Virus record (IMG/VR): IMGVR_UViG_3300036781_000444
Span: 1-23,249 of that record
Direction: 5' to 3' (one strand)
DNA: 23,249 nucleotides
Source of the DNA: a virus
Under the pieces are notes generated by a model. That model did no database searches. It saw only the letters and a list, made by a program, of their open reading frames with translations, and was not told where the DNA came from. Position 1 is the first letter of the stretch; the number at the start of each line of letters is the position of its first letter. Below, piece by piece: positions 12,594-19,558 of the stretch. The position numbers were made by a program, and so were the translations under genes.

Positions 12594-13646
12594 ATGCCCA
12601 ACCTTTCCCAGCAATACGAGGTCCGGAACCGGGCTAATATCGTCGCCCTGAACAAGCGGGTTGCTCAGACCTTTCAGGATGCGATCGCGCAGCTGACGCT
12701 TACAGCCTCAGCCATTCCCTTTAACGGGCAGATCATCGCCCTGGATCAATTCCCGGCGCTCCAGCAGCAGATCAACCAGGTGATCCAGTCCATGGGAACG
12801 GTCCTATACGCTGCCGTGGTCAGCGGCATAAGCGCATCGTGGGACCTGTCCAACGAGAAGAACGATATACTCGTTGATCGCAGGCTGGCCGACGCCACGC
12901 CAACACCAGCCGCCAGCCAGGTCCTCTATGATCCGAACGGCAAGGCCCTGACGGAGTTCATCGATCGCAAAGAGAAGGGCCTGGACCTTTCACAGCGGGT
13001 GTACAAGCAGCTGGATCTCTTCGGGCCTGAGCTGGAGCGCGGTCTGCTGGTAGGGATTGCGGATGGCCAGAGCGCAGCCGAGATGACGCAGGATCTCCGC
13101 CAATACCTGAAGTATCCCGATAAGCTGTTTCGCCGGGTCCGGGATGAGGAAGGCAAACTGCGGCTATCGAAGCCCGCTCAGGACTTCCATCCTGGCCAGG
13201 GCGTCTACCGATCCAGCTACAAGAATGCGCTGCGCCTGGGCGCCACAGAAACGAATATGAGCTACAGGAAGGCCGACAACACCAGGTGGGGCCAACTGCC
13301 TTTCGTCGTCGGCTATGATATCAAGCTGTCGGGCAGCCATCGGAAGTGCGATGTGTGCAACAAGCTCGCTGGCGCCTACCCGAAGGACTTTGTTTTTATC
13401 GGCTGGCATCCGCAGTGCCTCTGCTATATGACGCCCCGGCTGTTGACCGATAAGGAATACAGCAGCTATGAGGATGAGATATTGGGCATCGGGAAATTTG
13501 ATGGGCAGGCGGCCAGCGAGATAAAGGATACGCCGGAGGCGTTCCAGGACTATCTGGAAAAGAGTAAGGAGCAGATCAACGGGTGGAGTAATACACCGTA
13601 TTGGGTGAGGGATAATCCTGGCTATACGGCTTCGTTGCAGGAATAA
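12594..13646 (+). CDS. Minor head/morphogenesis protein (Mu F/SPP1 gp7-like)
   Basis: 350 residues. The C-terminal half has the Mu F-like head morphogenesis pattern: LRLGATETNMSYRKAD, DIKLSGSHRKCDVCNKLAG with C252 and C255, then FIGWHPQCLCYMTP with H272, C275 and C277. The CxxC...HxxCxC set probably binds a zinc ion, as in this family. The N-terminal half is helical. Such proteins bind the portal and sit inside the procapsid; some are ejected with DNA or carry fused toxin domains. No extra C-terminal toxin domain is seen here, as the tail after the zinc motif is only about 75 residues and of plain composition. The gene after it runs on the other strand. Confidence 0.87.
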   Translation: MPNLSQQYEVRNRANIVALNKRVAQTFQDAIAQLTLTASAIPFNGQIIALDQFPALQQQINQVIQSMGTVLYAAVVSGISASWDLSNEKNDILVDRRLADATPTPAASQVLYDPNGKALTEFIDRKEKGLDLSQRVYKQLDLFGPELERGLLVGIADGQSAAEMTQDLRQYLKYPDKLFRRVRDEEGKLRLSKPAQDFHPGQGVYRSSYKNALRLGATETNMSYRKADNTRWGQLPFVVGYDIKLSGSHRKCDVCNKLAGAYPKDFVFIGWHPQCLCYMTPRLLTDKEYSSYEDEILGIGKFDGQAASEIKDTPEAFQDYLEKSKEQINGWSNTPYWVRDNPGYTASLQE

Positions 13647-13713
13647 TTTTCCAGGCGAAATAGATTTTGGAGCTGGTGAGCAAAATGCAGACCGGCGAAG
13701 AGCTTGTGTAAGG

Positions 13714-13932
13714 CTATTTCCTCTTAGGTTTCTTCTTAGGCCCGTCCACCACATCCACAAACACCCACTGCTCCGCCAACCACATAAAACGGATAAACCT
13801 CACCTGCCTTGTCTCCTGCTCCCGGTAGGGTATCTCGCATATTGACTCCTCCTTTCGCCCGTAATGCGGCAGGTAGTGCTTTGCTGCGTTGACCAGCGCT
13901 TCCTCATCGTATGGGCCTTGTCTTGTTAGCAT
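13714..13932 (-). CDS. Lone minus-strand gene, unknown function (possible moron)
   Basis: 72 residues from the ATG at 13932; upstream the frame stays open without an ATG to a GTG at 14025. The sequence looks coding: YDEEALVNAAKHYLPHY, then EESICEIPYREQE, RQVRFIRFMWLAEQW, and a strongly basic end (KKKPKRK). It is the only gene in the window opposite to the others and is inserted between the minor head and scaffold genes, where related phages have nothing. Such independently transcribed cargo genes ('morons') can alter the host or exclude other phages. No signal peptide or membrane segment. It is convergent with the minor head gene (68 bases apart) and divergent from the scaffold gene. Function unknown; I cannot exclude that it is not a gene, but the frame is intact and the plus strand has no alternative here. 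Confidence 0.6.
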   Translation of the reverse strand: MLTRQGPYDEEALVNAAKHYLPHYGRKEESICEIPYREQETRQVRFIRFMWLAEQWVFVDVVDGPKKKPKRK

Positions 13933-14025
13933 AGAGTTTATAACTATGATTGAAGTTCTAAAGTAAAAAAACTCCTGCACAAAGCCGCTATCTAATTTCA
14001 CGGCTGTAAAAATCCCACTGTACAC
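13933..14025. promoter_or_regulatory. Divergent intergenic region, possible two-way promoter
   Basis: 93 bases between the minus-strand gene and the scaffold gene. It is clearly more A/T rich than its surroundings (for example A7 near 13965), as expected of promoters. A match to the Bacteroidota -7 consensus TAnnTTTG is present only imperfectly on the minus strand (TACTTTAG at 13965-13958, no well-spaced -33 TTTG). No convincing promoter can be named for either direction. Confidence 0.35.
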
Positions 14026-14682
14026 ATGCGCGAAAAAATCCTGGCAGAACTGAATAAAAAATATTTAGGGCTGTCGAAGAAAGTTCTGGGACTGGTGGCC
14101 GATAAGCTCACGACTACGGTAACAGAAGAATCGCAGATTGCTGGGGCCATCGCGGGACTCGACAATCTGCCCATCACGCTCACTGAATTTGCAGATATCC
14201 TCCAAAAAGATGGCGATGCCAGGGTAACCGAGGCGCTCAAAAAGGCGAAAACCAGGAAAGAGCCAACCGGGGACAATGATGTCGATCCCGAAGAGGAGCC
14301 GGCCAAGGGCAGCAATGCGGCCCTCGCTAAGCAGATAGCTGACCTCTCGAAGCTGGTCATGGGTGTTGTGCAGAACAACACGCAAAAGACCCTCGCGGAG
14401 CAACTGCATGCGAAGCTCACCGAAAAGAAGATTCCCCTGCACATGGCTAAAGGCCGTGTGATCGAAAAAGCGGAGGATCTGGATACGATGGTGGCCGATA
14501 TCGAAACGACGTTCAACGACCTGAAGCAGGACCTGGCTAACCAAGGATTCACCAGCGTTTCAACGCCTACGGGCGGGGGACCGGCTGAGCAGAAAGGGGG
14601 AGCGAAGGCCGCAGCAGCAGACATAGAGTCATGGGCGAAAGCAGGAAAACCGCCGGTGACAGCGGGAGCAGCAACTACTTAA
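14026..14682 (+). CDS. Capsid scaffolding protein
   Basis: 218 residues. It is rich in Ala, Lys, Glu and Asp with long helical stretches (IAGLDNLPITLTEFADILQ, then KQIADLSKLVMGVVQNN, and EKAEDLDTMVADIETTF) broken by a low-complexity acidic linker (about 75-100) and ending in a Gly/Ala-rich flexible tail. This composition, and its place just before the decoration and major capsid genes, are those of phage scaffolding proteins that guide HK97-fold capsid assembly and are later removed. No protease motif was found. The call is by composition and position, since scaffold sequences are poorly conserved. It may have its own promoter, as the gene before it runs the other way. Confidence 0.7.
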   Translation: MREKILAELNKKYLGLSKKVLGLVADKLTTTVTEESQIAGAIAGLDNLPITLTEFADILQKDGDARVTEALKKAKTRKEPTGDNDVDPEEEPAKGSNAALAKQIADLSKLVMGVVQNNTQKTLAEQLHAKLTEKKIPLHMAKGRVIEKAEDLDTMVADIETTFNDLKQDLANQGFTSVSTPTGGGPAEQKGGAKAAAADIESWAKAGKPPVTAGAATT

Positions 14683-14701
14683 TCATCTAAATTTTTTCAT
14701 T

Positions 14702-15286
14702 ATGATCGGACCTCAGAAAGTCTCTGCCACAGCACCTACAGTGATCTGGCAGCGCGTTCACGAAAACGCGCAGGGAGGCTTCACGCTCGATAAGACCGGC
14801 CTTACGGACGGTCAGACGATCCCAGCCGGCTCGCCGTTCGGCTACAATGAAGCCACCCGGCTCGCACGGGTGATCAAGCAAATGACCATGTTTTCCGATG
14901 CCGGCGCCACCGACACCGCGTATAATGTTCTGAAAGGACACAATGCGGCCATAGGAGAATATTTTTCTCCTGGTATCGGAGGTAAGGCGTACAACATCAC
15001 CGCCATCGATACGACAACGTATGCGGACCATGATGTGATTACGGTAGGCACGTCCCTTGGCGCAGCACTCACTGGAACGGTGCTTTATCAGTCATCTGCC
15101 ACCGGTGCCACCGCCGGTGCCCTGATCGTCGCTCCTCGCGGCCTGCTCTATGCAGACCTCGTTGTAGAAACCAACAAGGAAGTGGCCGTCACCATCCGCG
15201 GCACTGTGTACGAGCGCAGGGTTCCGGGCACCCTGGCTGCCATCAAGACGGCCATTCCCAACATCATTTATTCACAGTCTTTTTAA
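14702..15286 (+). CDS. Head decoration/fibre protein
   Basis: 194 residues, Thr/Ala/Gly rich, with a beta-strand-rich pattern. The N-terminal half has LDKTGLTDGQTIPAGSPFGY, then a linker with MTMFSDAGATDTAYNVLKGH. The C-terminal half has APRGLLYADLVVETNKEVAV and VRRVPG-type sequence ending YSQSF. This two-part layout and the position between scaffold and major capsid fit lambda D-like or head fibre decoration proteins that stabilise the mature shell; no catalytic residues are seen. An A/T-rich leader (ctaaattttttcatt) precedes the ATG. A 25-base gap follows, with a Shine-Dalgarno-type AGGAG before the capsid gene. Confidence 0.7.
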   Translation: MIGPQKVSATAPTVIWQRVHENAQGGFTLDKTGLTDGQTIPAGSPFGYNEATRLARVIKQMTMFSDAGATDTAYNVLKGHNAAIGEYFSPGIGGKAYNITAIDTTTYADHDVITVGTSLGAALTGTVLYQSSATGATAGALIVAPRGLLYADLVVETNKEVAVTIRGTVYERRVPGTLAAIKTAIPNIIYSQSF

Positions 15287-15296
15287 AACCCCGAAT

Positions 15297-15301
15297 AGGA
15301 G
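15297..15301 (+). promoter_or_regulatory. Shine-Dalgarno-like AGGAG before the capsid gene
   Basis: AGGAG at 15297-15301 lies 10 bases before the ATG at 15312, with an A-rich spacer (taaataagtt). Together they would give a strong ribosome site for the most abundant head protein. Confidence 0.6.
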
Positions 15302-15311
15302 TAAATAAGTT

Positions 15312-16406
15312 ATGGCAACAATTAAATCTATTTTCGGGGTGTATGCGGACGCGGCAAACATGCAGCTGATGATCGATCGGCAGCTGGACACGTTCGCCCC
15401 CGTGGATTTCACCAAAGACATGAACTGGGGCACCCCGTCGCCAAATCTCACTTATGAGAGTGCGATCGGAAGAAGCCGCATTGAAGCAGCGGCGTCAATC
15501 GCAGACAGGAGCTCTCCAGCACCCTTACGTACCCGGCAAGCGCTGGACAAATTGAGCGGGAAGGTTCCTGCCATCAAGGAGAAGATTTCCCTGGATGAGG
15601 ACCAGTTTCGCTCGTACATGACGATTCAGCAAATGCAGGTGTCGGACGAGGTGAAGAAAAAGCAGCTGCTTGATCTGCTCTTTGGCGATGTGCAGCTCGT
15701 CGGTAATTCTGCCATGAAACGGCTGGATTATATGTACAAGGAGGGTCTGTCAACCGGATCCATCACGCTTACGGTCACCAACAACCCGGATGCACTTGTC
15801 GCACCGACCGCGATCGATCTGCTCTTGAGTGATAGCAATCGCAAGAACTCCACTGTCAGCTGGGACGCAGAGGACAAGACAACCACTAAGCCAATTACGG
15901 ATATCGCCGCGGTGGTGGAAGATGCCGCTGGCAGGGGGATCGTCTTCGAGAAGATCCGTGTCACGCGCGTCACCTGGCTGAATTTCATCAAGTCCAAAGA
16001 AGTGATCGATAGCCTCACCGGCTTCCAGGGGTTGGCTAAGGGCACCATTACGCCCACCCTGGCACAGGTGAATGAATTTCTCGCCAGCAACCTTTACCCG
16101 GTCATCGAGATCGTCACCAACAATAAGATCGGCATCGAAAAGGACGGTAAGATCACAGTTCAGCAACCTTTCATCGATGCGTCGGCTGTGTTTACTCCGC
16201 CTGGAAAACTGGGCGAGATCAAGCTGGCCATGGCGATGGGCGAGATGAAGCCGGTACCACAGCTGTCGTACGCGAAGTTCAACAATGCGCTGATCAGCAA
16301 ATGGGCAGACAACGATCCGTGGATCGAATACACGGCCGTTGAGCTGAACGCGTTCCCAGCCTTCGACGCCATCGACCAGATCTATATCCTGACCGCCAAC
16401 CATTAA
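15312..16406 (+). CDS. Major capsid protein, HK97 fold (phage E type)
   Basis: 364 residues, typical for major capsid proteins of the lambda E/Phage_cap_E group. Recognisable parts are LPxFAPVDFTKDMNW near the N-terminus, RSRIEAAASIADRSSPAPLRTR (split by conserved Arg) in the N-arm/E-loop, a spine-helix-like IKEKISLDEDQFRSYM, and a central FEKIRVTRVTWLNFIKSK (the A-domain core), with the C-terminal half ending in PWIEYTAVELNAFPAF. It forms the icosahedral shell around the scaffold. The position after scaffold and decoration genes is canonical. No signal peptide and no obvious cleavage propeptide is visible, so maturation may be by the scaffold or by a host protease. It is probably among the most expressed genes here. 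Confidence 0.85.
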   Translation: MATIKSIFGVYADAANMQLMIDRQLDTFAPVDFTKDMNWGTPSPNLTYESAIGRSRIEAAASIADRSSPAPLRTRQALDKLSGKVPAIKEKISLDEDQFRSYMTIQQMQVSDEVKKKQLLDLLFGDVQLVGNSAMKRLDYMYKEGLSTGSITLTVTNNPDALVAPTAIDLLLSDSNRKNSTVSWDAEDKTTTKPITDIAAVVEDAAGRGIVFEKIRVTRVTWLNFIKSKEVIDSLTGFQGLAKGTITPTLAQVNEFLASNLYPVIEIVTNNKIGIEKDGKITVQQPFIDASAVFTPPGKLGEIKLAMAMGEMKPVPQLSYAKFNNALISKWADNDPWIEYTAVELNAFPAFDAIDQIYILTANH

Positions 16407-16421
16407 TCAGCTTTTTGAAGC

Positions 16422-16745
16422 ATGACCAATAAAGAAGCCCTGATCGCCTGTCTGCAAGTTGTCACGATGCCCGACAACGCTCTCGTCAAAGCCCTGATAG
16501 ACCGGAGCGTTGTCGGCACCGTTGATTATACGGCAGCATCGGCGTCCGGAATTGATCTGGCGACCATAGATCTCCTCCAGGGCCTCTTGTCGAATCCGGA
16601 TATCACCGAAGGCGGCTATTCCATCCGGTTTGACCGGACGGCGGTCCAAAACAGGCTTCTGTTTCTGGCGAGAAAGAACAACGCGACGGAAGTGATCGCA
16701 GCAATTGCACCAGTGCCCACCATTAAAGGCGCCAGTCCATGGTGA
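16422..16745 (+). CDS. Head-tail connector/adaptor-like protein
   Basis: 107 residues, compact and helical (KEALIACLQVVTMPDNALVKALIDRSVVG, split by charged and small residues), with a C-terminal half ending QNRLLFLARKNNATEVIAA. This is the size, fold type and position of SPP1 gp15/HK97 gp6-like adaptor proteins that dock on the portal ring after the head fills. The call is by composition and gene order; no residue signature is unique. It overlaps the next gene by 7 bases, so the connector genes are translated as a chain. Confidence 0.6.
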   Translation: MTNKEALIACLQVVTMPDNALVKALIDRSVVGTVDYTAASASGIDLATIDLLQGLLSNPDITEGGYSIRFDRTAVQNRLLFLARKNNATEVIAAIAPVPTIKGASPW

Positions 16746-17332
16746 AGCCACTCGTCATCAAGATTTCTGCGGAGCTGGTCGGCCTTAGCCAGATCATTCT
16801 GCCGCAGTTTTCGGGATACGATGTTATGGTTTCACGTAGAGGGCTGGGCGAACTTGATGACGGGGAGCTGGACCTTGCCAACAAGGAGTATGATAGTTTG
16901 CCCAATGGCGGCTTTGCGCTGACAGACGGGGCGACCTTCACACTCAACGAGCGTTACACGGTAACGCCCCTTCCGAACTTAGTTGTTTTCGATCCCTCGG
17001 CGCCGGTCTATCCGGTCTTTCAATACCCACACATCCTGTCGCTGACCACCATTGCGACATCGGCCCAGGATGGACAGGGTAATTGGGTGGCAGGAGCGGC
17101 TACGATCACGCAACGACCATGCCGGCAGGAGCCATCGAGCGGTGGCCGGTACCTGGTAGGAGCAGGCGGCATGAAGATCTACTATGACTTTGTGCTGTAC
17201 ATGCCCCTGCCTTCCGAAACAATCGCAGCCGGAACGAAAGCCGAAGTGTACGACCAGGAGAATAGCTTGCTGGTATCAGGAACGATCAAACGCTTCAATA
17301 AAGGTCAGCTAAACGCCAGAGCATGGGTCTGA
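16739..17332 (+). CDS. Head-tail joining (stopper-like) protein, possibly a two-domain fusion
   Basis: 197 residues. The first ~95 have a beta-rich repeat-like pattern (ILPQFSGYDVMVSRRGLGEL, then GFALTDGATFTLNERYTV), while the last ~65 have IYYDFVLYMPLPSETIAAG and a closing VSGTIKRFNKGQLNARAWV, which is the pattern of SPP1 gp16/HK97 gp7-like stoppers (the final 'G-x-I-K-R-F' strand). The N-terminal block may be a separate domain fused on. It overlaps its neighbours by 7 and 10 bases. It probably closes the connector before tail joining. Confidence is moderate because the N-terminal domain is not recognised. Confidence 0.6.
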   Translation: MVKPLVIKISAELVGLSQIILPQFSGYDVMVSRRGLGELDDGELDLANKEYDSLPNGGFALTDGATFTLNERYTVTPLPNLVVFDPSAPVYPVFQYPHILSLTTIATSAQDGQGNWVAGAATITQRPCRQEPSSGGRYLVGAGGMKIYYDFVLYMPLPSETIAAGTKAEVYDQENSLLVSGTIKRFNKGQLNARAWV

Positions 17333-17862
17333 ATATAACTCCGAAGTTCACCATCGAAGACGTCCGCGCGGCCTTGCTGGACAGGGCCAACCGGATCGAG
17401 GCGGCTGCTATTTCCCGGCTCCAATTCGTCGGAGAGCAGTTTGTGACAAATGCCAGGGATAACGGCGCCTACCACGATCGCACAGGAAACCTTCGGAGTT
17501 CGGTCGGATACATTATCCTAAAGGATGGTGAGCAGATCAACTCCAACTTCCAAGCGTTCCCGCAGGCTGATCCAAAGGCCGAAGGTGCCGGGGTGGGAGT
17601 AGAGCACGGCCAGCAGGAAGCAGCCAGGATAGCTGAAGAGTTAAAGGGTAAATACCCCCGGGGGCTTATCCTGATCGGCGTGGCAGGGATGAATTACGCG
17701 GCGGCGGTAGAATCAGGCAATAGAAGAGCAAGTTACGAGGGCGGGACTTACACTGCCGGTGGCCACGGATACGACGTCATCACTTCATCCGCCCTGATCG
17801 CGAAGGATGCGCTGATCAAAGGGTTTCAGGAATTGCAGTCCAAAATCGCACAAATGAAATGA
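17323..17862 (+). CDS. HK97 gp10-like neck/tail component
   Basis: 179 residues. The segments FVTNARDNGAYHDRTGNLRSS and, near residue 130, YAAAVESG match the HK97 gp10 family (tail-component) pattern with the conserved Arg-Thr-Gly-x-Leu-x-x-Ser core. A helical N-terminal half comes before it. Such proteins sit at the head-tail interface or help build the tail tube end. It overlaps the upstream gene by 10 bases and shares an ATGA with the next gene. Confidence 0.78.
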   Translation: MGLNITPKFTIEDVRAALLDRANRIEAAAISRLQFVGEQFVTNARDNGAYHDRTGNLRSSVGYIILKDGEQINSNFQAFPQADPKAEGAGVGVEHGQQEAARIAEELKGKYPRGLILIGVAGMNYAAAVESGNRRASYEGGTYTAGGHGYDVITSSALIAKDALIKGFQELQSKIAQMK

Positions 17863-18272
17863 GAACGACCCTCGACATAGTTGATATTTTGTGGAGTCGC
17901 CTAAGTGAGAGCAACCTTAAGGATGCGATTACTGGCGGTATTTACAAGCATATCGGCCCGGTCAACAGCACAAAAGAGGATATCGTGATCAATTCGCTGC
18001 CGATCGTGAACCTGGACCTCCAGACAGCCGTCGCTAACGTCAACATCTTTGTTCCGAACCCTACGCAAAACCTGAACGGCGTGCAGGATAACAGCCAACC
18101 GAATGGCGCCAGGCTAAAAGAACTTGGAGCCGTGGCGATGGAGATCCTGGCAGCACAATATGGAGCAGATTATAGTTTCGACGTACAACAATCGGTAACA
18201 CTGCCAGATGAAGCCTCCGGCAGCTGGTACATCAACATACGGGTCAACTTTTATTCAATCAATTTAAACTAA
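17859..18272 (+). CDS. Tail terminator/completion protein (gp17-like)
   Basis: 137 residues, starting at the ATGA overlap (17859-17862). The pattern SPVNSTKEDIVINSLPIVNL-type strand set with LQTAVANVNIFVPN and the C-terminal GSWYINIRVNFYSI fits phage tail terminator proteins (lambda U/HK97 gp10-adjacent completion protein), which cap the tail at the head end. The order adaptor, stopper, gp10-like, terminator, tube is canonical. Sequence evidence alone is modest; gene order strengthens it. Confidence 0.62.
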   Translation: MRTTLDIVDILWSRLSESNLKDAITGGIYKHIGPVNSTKEDIVINSLPIVNLDLQTAVANVNIFVPNPTQNLNGVQDNSQPNGARLKELGAVAMEILAAQYGADYSFDVQQSVTLPDEASGSWYINIRVNFYSINLN

Positions 18273-18279
18273 AATTCTT

Positions 18280-18804
18280 ATGGCTAAATATGGCCTTGGG
18301 CTTGAAAAGATCGAGCTCTCAGACATCGCAGAGGATGGTGGTCCCGGTGTGGCCTTTACGGCTATCGGCAACACTGTCCAGGGATCGGCCCAGCTGACTC
18401 AGGCTGATGGCACGACCACCGATTTTAACATCGAAGAGCAGGATGATCCGGTCGAGACCGTAGTATCCCAAAAAGGAAAGAAAACGCTGGCCTTCTCTTG
18501 TTTCGACGTGGATGGACCAACGCTGGTGAAATTCTTTGGCGGAACGTACACCGCTTACAATGCCACAGGACCGGTGCACGCCAGCTACTCGCCTAATGAT
18601 TCCGCCTCTGCGATCGAAAAGACGGTACGGCTGACGGACAAAAAGGGCAACATCTTCACGATCGTTCGCGGTAACATTGCTGCGAAGTTCAACTGGTCTT
18701 TCACGAAGGACAAGCTGGCTCAAGTGGACCTCACGGTCGACATCCTGGTGCCGACGAAGGAAGATACGCCATCCTTCTCGATACAGTATCCCGACCCTGC
18801 CTAA
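18280..18804 (+). CDS. Major tail tube protein
   Basis: 174 residues beginning MAKYGLGLEKIELSDI. The sequence has the beta-rich, Thr/Asp-rich composition of lambda V/SPP1 gp17.1-type tube proteins (FTAIGNTVQGSAQLTQADG, EEQDDPVETVVSQKGKKTL, and KGNIFTIVRGNIAAKFNW near the end). It polymerises into the long non-contractile tail tube. An A/T-rich leader (aaactaaaattctt) precedes it, and a clear intrinsic terminator follows 22 bases after its stop, which together suggest high and separately controlled expression. The gene order next to the G/GT-like chaperones and tape measure supports the call. Confidence 0.8.
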   Translation: MAKYGLGLEKIELSDIAEDGGPGVAFTAIGNTVQGSAQLTQADGTTTDFNIEEQDDPVETVVSQKGKKTLAFSCFDVDGPTLVKFFGGTYTAYNATGPVHASYSPNDSASAIEKTVRLTDKKGNIFTIVRGNIAAKFNWSFTKDKLAQVDLTVDILVPTKEDTPSFSIQYPDPA

Positions 18805-18826
18805 TCCTTATACTATCACAAAAGCC

Positions 18827-18851
18827 GGCCCCGTAACTGGGGCCTTTTTTT
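18827..18851 (+). terminator. Intrinsic (rho-independent) terminator after the tail tube gene
   Basis: GGCCCC (18827-18832) pairs with GGGGCC (18839-18844) around a GTAACT loop, followed by seven T (18845-18851). This is a textbook intrinsic terminator, preceded by an A-rich stretch. The next gene starts only 5 bases after the T tract, so the tail chaperone and tape measure genes need read-through or a promoter not evident here. Confidence 0.88.
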
Positions 18852-18855
18852 CATC

Positions 18856-19356
18856 ATGGAAACAAAAACAGAAAAGCCGGCGGTCGATGTGCTGAAAGAG
18901 ACGACTGACACCATCCTCCAGGAGTCGGTGAATCTGGAGGTAGATATCCAGCCACGCGGATGGTTACACCAGTTGCTGCAACGCCGGCGCCTGACGGCAG
19001 TAAAGAAGGTGCTTACGATCCGTCCCATCACACTGGGCAACCTGGTACGCATATCGCGGATCCTGCTACAGATCGACCTCAAAAGCATCACAGGCAATAA
19101 CCTTGTCAACCTGAACTTCCAGTTGATCGATCTGTACGGCCATTCGATGTCGGAGATCGTGGCGATCGCAGTCTACAATAGAAAGGCGCCGCCTCCCCAG
19201 TCGCTGATCGACCTGGTAAATACAGAATTTACGTCCGCTGATCTCGCCCGGGCGATCGGGATCGTGCTCCGGCAGATGGACCTTTCCAGTTTTACCAGTA
19301 CTATCATCTCCGCCAGGGGCCTGACGGTGGTGAGCCCGAACGAACAGAGGAGTTAA
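18856..19356 (+). CDS. Tail assembly chaperone (gpG-like)
   Basis: 166 residues. It is helical and charged: RGWLHQLLQRRRLTAVKKVL, then LVRISRILLQIDLKSI, then FTSADLARAIGIVLRQMDL. Gene order (tail tube, two overlapping small ORFs, tape measure) is the lambda G/T arrangement in which the first protein and a -1 frameshift fusion wind around the tape measure during tail assembly. The final ~38 codons overlap an open -1 frame that continues past this stop. The start is at the ATG 5 bases after the terminator T tract. The family is poorly conserved in sequence, so the call rests on composition, position and the overlapping frame. Confidence 0.75.
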   Translation: METKTEKPAVDVLKETTDTILQESVNLEVDIQPRGWLHQLLQRRRLTAVKKVLTIRPITLGNLVRISRILLQIDLKSITGNNLVNLNFQLIDLYGHSMSEIVAIAVYNRKAPPPQSLIDLVNTEFTSADLARAIGIVLRQMDLSSFTSTIISARGLTVVSPNEQRS

Positions 19357-19556
19357 ATAGCCTCTGGTCCATGATCGGGGGCGTCGTCAAATACTTCCGT
19401 TTCTCTGTGGACTATGTGCTGTGGGAGATAAGCCACGCGAACCTGATCATGCTGATGGCGACGATTCCCCGGTATAAGAGCAGTAAGGACGAGGGCGGCT
19501 CGCCTGATCAGGACTTTGAAGATCTTACTAGTTTAGATAACTTTTTAAGAATGTAA
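19242..19556 (+). CDS. gpT-like frame, probably expressed as gpGT by -1 frameshift
   Basis: This frame (-1 relative to the chaperone gene) is open from 19242 to its stop at 19556 and has no good start at its 5' end; the first ATG is at 19371, 14 bases after the upstream stop. Residues before that ATG (GGEPERTEELNSLWS) read as natural protein and run on smoothly into MIGGVVKYFRFSVDYVLWEI and NLIMLMATIPRYKS. This suggests expression as a fusion by a -1 shift within 19242-19353, giving 233 residues in all. Candidate slip sites are the T4 run at 19290-19293 and the G4 run at 19316-19319, neither of which is a canonical heptamer. Translation from the ATG at 19371 alone (61 residues) is the alternative. 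Confidence 0.65.
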   Translation, partial: SRPGDRDRAPADGPFQFYQYYHLRQGPDGGEPERTEELNSLWSMIGGVVKYFRFSVDYVLWEISHANLIMLMATIPRYKSSKDEGGSPDQDFEDLTSLDNFLRM

Positions 19557-19558
19557 GC

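Noticed and set aside
13958-13983. Possible Bacteroidota-type promoter on the minus strand (TTTG and TACTTTAG)
   Set aside because: Spacing between the boxes is only 14 bases and the -7 box has a mismatch; too weak to list as a promoter.
19371-19556. Independent 61-residue gene starting at 19371
   Set aside because: The same frame is open and protein-like well before this ATG and overlaps the chaperone gene in the -1 frame, so fusion by frameshift is preferred.
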